In this document: one piece after another, positions 59,514 through 64,000 of the stretch | How the letters are laid out: every line of letters begins with the position of its first letter | Position numbering within the stretch: the first letter of the stretch is position 1 | Origin: Thuidium tamariscinum | Lineage: Eukaryota > Streptophyta > Bryopsida > Hypnales > Thuidiaceae | Assembly (NCBI GenBank): GCA_947034885.2 | Contig: OX344749.2 | Coordinates: 51,241,682-51,305,681 of the forward strand | Reading direction: 5' to 3' | Length of the DNA stretch: 64,000 bases | Notes under the pieces: generated by a model | What the model was told of the DNA's origin: nothing | The model's input: only the letters and a program-made list of their open reading frames with translations | Database searches by the model: none | Position numbers and translations under genes: made by a program

Positions 59514-59826
59514 GATAAGGTAGGAGGTCCATAAACCGACCATCTAAGGTTGAAACTGAATTTTGAAGAGGTAAAACATCTTGAAGTGTTTTACAGTAAA
59601 TTTTCCTTGAAAGACAAGTGGAATAGGCATCTAAAACAAGTTGTTTCTTATGTTTTGGAGCTTTGTGAAATTAGTTACAAATTTTGACGTTGAAAAAGAG
59701 TAGTCATCTTTGGTCATCGAAAGTGACCACCTCCTAAAATGTGCAGTACATTGAAGAAAGCAAAATGTACCTCTGAGTCATGTTTGCTTTTAATGTCTAG
59801 GTGGAGTTCAAGCCTCCTACCTTATC
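59514..59826 (+). mobile_element. MITE family B, copy B5 (reference copy)
   Basis: GATAAGGTAGGAGG at 59514-59527 is perfectly mirrored at 59813-59826. The 313-bp interior matches B1-B4 and B6. Flanking bases do not form a clear duplication, so the superfamily is not assigned. Noncoding. Confidence 0.75.
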
Positions 59827-59859
59827 TATCAATGACCCCTATATCTATGCACGACAATA

Positions 59860-60090
59860 TACTTGGGGCCGGATTGAAGGCCGGCCAGAACTCTTCAAGT
59901 TTGAACCAATAGGATCACTCAATTTCTCCAAATCCAGCCCAAGGGGTTTATACTTGGGGCCGGCCGGAACTATAACTCATCCTACGTGTCGTCTTAGGTG
60001 GCATGGTTTTGGCGCCAAACCATCCGGCCCCAAGGGAATAATCGGGATGAGGTTTGGGGTGGCCAGAACTCCCATCTAGGGCCGGATTGG
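59860..60090. repeat. GGGGCCGGATTGAA repeat block, copy 1
   Basis: CTTGGGGCCGG occurs at 59862 and again near 59953, and inverted (CCGGCCCCAAG) near 60028. CCCAAGGGGTTTATA (near 59939) is shared with the second block at 62350-62510. A near-perfect palindrome GGTTTTGGCGCCAAACC lies at about 60006. The short inverted pair suggests a compact foldback element of about 180 bp. Confidence 0.6.
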
Positions 60091-60508
60091 GTTCCTCCAT
60101 TGCATCAAAGAAATCTCTACCTTTATTATTAATTTTTTAAACTTCACTTTTGTTTTATTAAAATCTCTATTGTTTTTCTTGCTTGTTTGTCTTGAAGCGG
60201 CTTTTTGTTTTTGTAGTTAGTATAATAAACTTACATGTATGTTTTGATTGGTGCATGTACATACATGCCAATTGTGATGATTAACTAATCATTGGTTATG
60301 TAGGTTGTACTTAGAGTGGATAGTGACTCACAAGGGATTTTTCAATTAAATATATTAATTATTTAAAATAATACACATGTCACTTTCTGGTATGCCCTCA
60401 AAGTTTTCAAAAACATCTACCCTCATCTTTTTACAGTGAACCTCCCTCGGCCATTGCACTACTCTACCTACAACAAGAAATTGACTGAGCTATCTTCTCT
60501 AGAGTATG

Positions 60509-60721
60509 TTACAGGTATAACTGAGGCAGATCATGGCCGCGGCCCGCTTCAGAGTTGTTTCCAATGGCGTCGTCCAGCTGCCACACCTGCCGATCGCTGT
60601 TGTTGTCGTCGTCTATAACAATGACCTCGTCCACCGCAGCAGCAGTGCGAAGATCGTCCCCGAGAGTCACATCTGAAAGACGAGGAACATCAGCAAACCC
60701 CAATGCAGCCCAATTTAGGCT
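60509..60721 (-). other. Possible exon of an unrecognised gene
   Basis: A - strand frame without an ATG reads SLNWAALGFADVPRLSDV, then GDDLRTAAAVDEVIVIDDDN and DRQVWQLDDAIGNN, ending at 60509. It is acidic and GC-rich at third positions. A pyrimidine-rich acceptor-like TTCCTCGTCTTTCAG precedes the DVTLGDD part. It may be an internal or last exon, but no partner exon or family can be named. Confidence 0.25.
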
Positions 60722-60801
60722 TCAAGGAAACGCTCAGTGTTGAGGACGGAACCACAACAACCAGGAGAAGAGGAATCACTGAATCAGCAAAATACAGTAG
60801 C

Positions 60802-61083
60802 CTACAAAAACAAAAAGGAAAGGCAGGCAGGCCGTGCCCGACCTATCCGCAGGTCCTCCGCACCTCATAATCCCAGACATGAAAACCAGAAACAAAAGGA
60901 ATAAAATAGTGACATTCCGTAGCAATTCCTCATAATCACAGTACCCTACAAAACCAGAAAGGGCAGGCAGGCAGGCCGTGCCAAACATGTCCGCAGATCC
61001 TGCACGCCTCATAATCACAAACGTCAAATACAGAAAAGAAAGGCAAGCAGGCCGTCCCGACCTGTCCGCAGATCCTCTCCGCT
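60802..61083. repeat. Three diverged repeats with GGCAGGCAGGCCGT core
   Basis: Units at about 60802-60877, 60944-61020 and 61027-61083 share AAAGGCAGGCAGGCCGTGCC, GACCTGTCCGCAGATCCT and CCTCATAATCACA. Spacing is about 140 then 80 bp, so they are not a clean array. The segment grades into GC-rich unique sequence to 61330. Confidence 0.65.
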
Positions 61084-61457
61084 CCGCTCTTGTCCGCGCC
61101 GATCCTCTCTCCGACGCGCGGTGCAGTCCGCCCCGTCCGCTCCCTCTCCTCCGGACCTCCCCAACCTCTCCGCAGATCCACCACGCCCGGTGCCTGGCAT
61201 CGTCGGTCCGCCGCTCCCACGCTGCAATCCTACCTCCCTCGCGCTGAGCTCTCTTTTCCCCTCCTGGTCCCGCTTCCTATGTCGTGAACAACAGGCATCG
61301 ATGAGGAAGACAACTTGAAGTAACTGTCGCATCCCTGGATGAGTGCCACGTGCCACCTTACCTGGGACCATCAGCAGCCACCATTAATTTCTCCAAGGAG
61401 GGGGGGGGGAGAAACACGGTTTGTAAACACCATAGATAGTAATGCAAGGAGCATGAA

Positions 61458-61590
61458 TTTTAATTCAAATAATTATTCATATAATTATTCATATAATTTT
61501 AATTTAAATAATTATTCATATAATTATTCATATAATTTTAATTCAAATAATTATTCAAATAATTTTAATTCAAATAATTATAACATAATA
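61458..61590 (+). repeat. 39-bp tandem repeat, about 3 units
   Basis: Units beginning TTTTAATTCAAATAATTATTC start at 61458, 61497 and 61536. The first two are 39 bp and nearly identical, and the third lacks a 12-bp AATTATTCATAT subunit. The Asn/Tyr-rich frame across it is an artefact. Confidence 0.85.
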
Positions 61591-61834
61591 ATTTTTAAAA
61601 AGATAAAAAATAAAATTAACCTTAAATGGTTAAATTAAAAAATATATTTTTTGTTTAACTATTTGAATAAATTTAATCTTTACCTGCTAAAAGCTACCAT
61701 TAAAAATAGTTCATATTTCTCTATTTCATTGTTTGGATGTGAAAGAAAGTTCCTAAAGACCAAAAAACTTGGCATTTGGATATTGTATTATATTTCTATA
61801 TTTCAAAATAGTTTAAGCAAAATATGGTAGTCTC

Positions 61835-62070
61835 CTTTTTAAGCTACCATTTAAGATCTTATTGACTTTTCAAGGAAGTTGAAGTCTTTTAAAAAAATTT
61901 CAAAAAATTGTAGAAAGAATAGAATTGAATTTGGCATTTAACCCAAGTCATTATATATTTTGGTGTAAATTAGTAGCACATCAAATCCTCCATCTCCCTT
62001 TTAAACATCTAAAAGTTCTTTCTATGGCCATTTTAGTGCTAGATTGTATGAAATTTCAATGAATTTTTTT
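61835..62070 (+). mobile_element. MITE family B, copy B6 (weak)
   Basis: It shares with B4 the order GAATTGAATTTGGCATTTAACCC, AAGTC, TATATTTTGGTGTAAATTAGTAG and a later CCATCTCC block. Ends are not clear. Confidence 0.4.
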
Positions 62071-62349
62071 CCTTAGTAGTCCATCTTATACATCTTTGAA
62101 TGGACTCATTAGATTTGTAGCACCTCCCACTAATTTGCAATGTAAAAAATTTGTAGAAAAATAGTTTTTTTAATTTTTGAAGTAAAATAAATAGGAAGAA
62201 AATAGAAAAACAAAACAAATGTTTTTTGTTTATTTTTCAGTAAAGATTAGAAGATGTAAACATAAACATGCATATTTTAAATTTTTTTTGAATTTTTGAA
62301 TTGATTTTGTTGAGCATTGAGAAAATCCAAGAGCATATGAATTAAAAAT

Positions 62350-62510
62350 TGGGCCCTAGAATCCGGCCCAAGGGGTTTATATTAATTGCGGACAGATGGA
62401 AAATTGGGGCCGGATTGAAAAATTGGGGTTGGATTGAAGGCTGGATTGAAGGCCAATCCGACTGACCTTCCAACCAGCCCCATGCCCGATATAAACCACC
62501 CCTAAGTATG
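62350..62510. repeat. GGGGCCGGATTGAA repeat block, copy 2
   Basis: Tandem short units GGGGCCGGATTGAA, GGGGTTGGATTGAA and GGCTGGATTGAAGGCC follow CGGCCCAAGGGGTTTATA, which also occurs at about 59936. Both blocks have the same orientation, so they may be ends of one 2.6-kb segment or two copies of one repeat. Confidence 0.55.
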
Positions 62511-63680
62511 CTTTAAGAATGCATATAGAAGTGTAGCCCTATAACATTGTTGTGGACAATAACTATTTGATGGACAACAAAGAATTTTCCTGTATAAGAT
62601 AGAAGTGCAATTGTTCATTATTGAAATTTTGTAAAAAAAGGGGGCAATCATGTACAATGGTTTAGCCTCCATTGCATACTTTTTTTTATAGTAGAAGATT
62701 CATAGTGTTTTAAAAAAGGATGAATTCCATAGTCACCAACCTATCTTTACAAGGATGGCCATGTAAGAATAGAAGTGCAAGTAGTTTTTTATGTAGCTTT
62801 TTGGGATCTCAAGGCAATTGAATGGCTAAAATTTACCTATATTGAAATATAATTTATTAGTTAATGGCAAAGATAGTCAAGCCATGAAGAACAACTACAG
62901 GTCAGAGTTTCTTTTTTATAGTTTGTATAATTTGGTAAGTCCTTTCATGTAGTCAATTTTTGTAACTTTAGGTGTTTTGTCATTACCTAGTCCATCTTCT
63001 TGATGTACCTTGGCAATTTTTAGTGCACTTACATCATTGGCAACTAAATTATATTTGTTGGCTTTGAATTGAAAAAGAAACCTAAAAATTTGTATTGACA
63101 AAACTTACTCAATATTGAATGTGATGAAGTTTGAATAGATTCTTGTAAAATAAGCTATTCGTTTATTGATGAAGCCACTCATAGCTTTAGCTACTTGATG
63201 CATCAATAGCTTCAGCAACATATTGGTGAAACCCTAAACCCAAGAGCTTTCCAAATTCCACGTTTCGCATTGAACAAAGTATATGTTGATTGAGATTATC
63301 CAACACATAGGGGAAAACATCAAACTTTGTCCCTTCCAAAGGATTTTAGTAGGGATATTCCAAATTGCAACTTCTATTATTAAACTTTTAAAACTATTTT
63401 TTAAACTTTTACATTGGCAAGTAATAAGAGATTTCAATGCACCAAAAAATGCATCATTTGGATACTGTAAATAAAAGTTATGAAGAATCAAAATTTTTTA
63501 GGAAGATGTTATAAAATTGTTTCTTCAAAAATATGTACATATTGACTTAGCAACATAAAAGGATTTTCATCTTGTGTAGATGACTACGAGTTCCTAGATT
63601 ATGGGAACTTGCTGAAAGCTGTCACAGAGGTGATCTGATGTAGCCAAGAGACTGTCGCATCAAATATTAATATTTAATTT
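62511..63680. other. AT-rich intergenic DNA, no gene
   Basis: Only short frames; no element end or repeat family was recognised. Confidence 0.4.
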
Positions 63681-63684
63681 AATA

Positions 63685-64000
63685 TTTAAATAAATTATTT
63701 TAAATAAATTATTTTAAATAAATTATTTTAAATAAATTATTTTAAATAAATTATTTTAAATAAATTATTTTAAATAAATTATTTTAAATAAATTATTTTA
63801 AATAAATTATTTTAAATAAATTATTTTAAATAAATTATTTTAAATAAATTATTTTAAATAAATTATTTTAAATAAATTATTTTAAATAAATTATTTTAAA
63901 TAAATTATTTTAAATAAATTATTTTAAATAAATTATTTTAAATAAATTATTTTAAATAAATTATTTTAAATAAATTATTTTAAATAAATTATTTTAAATA
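63685..64000. repeat. 14-bp AT minisatellite running off the window
   Basis: A near-perfect array of the unit ATTATTTTAAATAA, about 22 copies, begins near 63685 and is still continuing at the last base. The preceding sequence (ATTTAATTTAATATTTAAA) looks like degenerate edge units. It contains only A and T and would melt easily. Confidence 0.95.

Noticed and set aside
60936-61371. Overlapping GC-rich frames on both strands around 61000-61370
   Set aside because: They overlie the GGCAGGCAGG repeats and GC-rich DNA, disagree between strands and have no family motif.

Overview
The window is nuclear DNA of a land plant. The evidence is a complete three-exon NAC transcription factor gene, a second three-exon gene of a plant-type membrane protein family, GT-AG introns whose phases fit, and plant-style transposons (LINE, hAT, CACTA, PIF/Harbinger). 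The species cannot be fixed from sequence alone. Low gene density, very AT-rich spacers and many CTAG/GATC-type palindromes in the single-copy parts would suit a seed-free plant, but that is only a guess. There is no bacterial gene organisation, CRISPR array, rRNA or convincing tRNA. Layout: 1-7300 is a less AT-rich, apparently single-copy island holding the NAC gene (3044-5508, + strand, 383 aa), whose NAC domain is of the VND/NST/SMB (VNS) type. 7300-11900 is AT-rich repeat DNA. 12000-16850 is a second single-copy-like island without a recognisable gene but with several small inverted-repeat elements. 16900-32400 and 34650-51650 are AT-rich deserts built largely of short non-coding DNA transposons in several families, often nested. 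32400-34640 is another single-copy-like island with no recognised gene. 45415-47935 holds a 5'-truncated, stop-riddled LINE on the - strand. 52652-53609 is a deleted hAT element with an intact 8-bp target duplication. 54788-57679 (+) is a second complete gene, a 578-aa single-pass membrane protein. 57700-64000 mixes tandem repeats, more small elements and an AT minisatellite that runs off the end. The two genes lie about 49 kb apart and show no functional link. The most unusual content is the transposon layer. Three related elements of about 920-990 bp (16910-17832, 44124-45045, 48559-49551) each lie between TTAA (once TTAC) tetranucleotides and end in CCCC/GGGG-type tips. One is inserted in another repeat (family A), and two uninterrupted family A copies serve as empty sites showing a single TTRA/TCAA-like tetranucleotide at the junction. 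This is what a piggyBac-like TTAA-specific transposon would leave. Other elements have well-supported boundaries: a 220-bp CACTA MITE with CAA duplication, a 78-bp perfect CACTA hairpin with GTA duplication, a Tourist-like element with TTA duplication, and at least five copies of family A with terminal repeat GTGATTGCAAGAAACACTTG.
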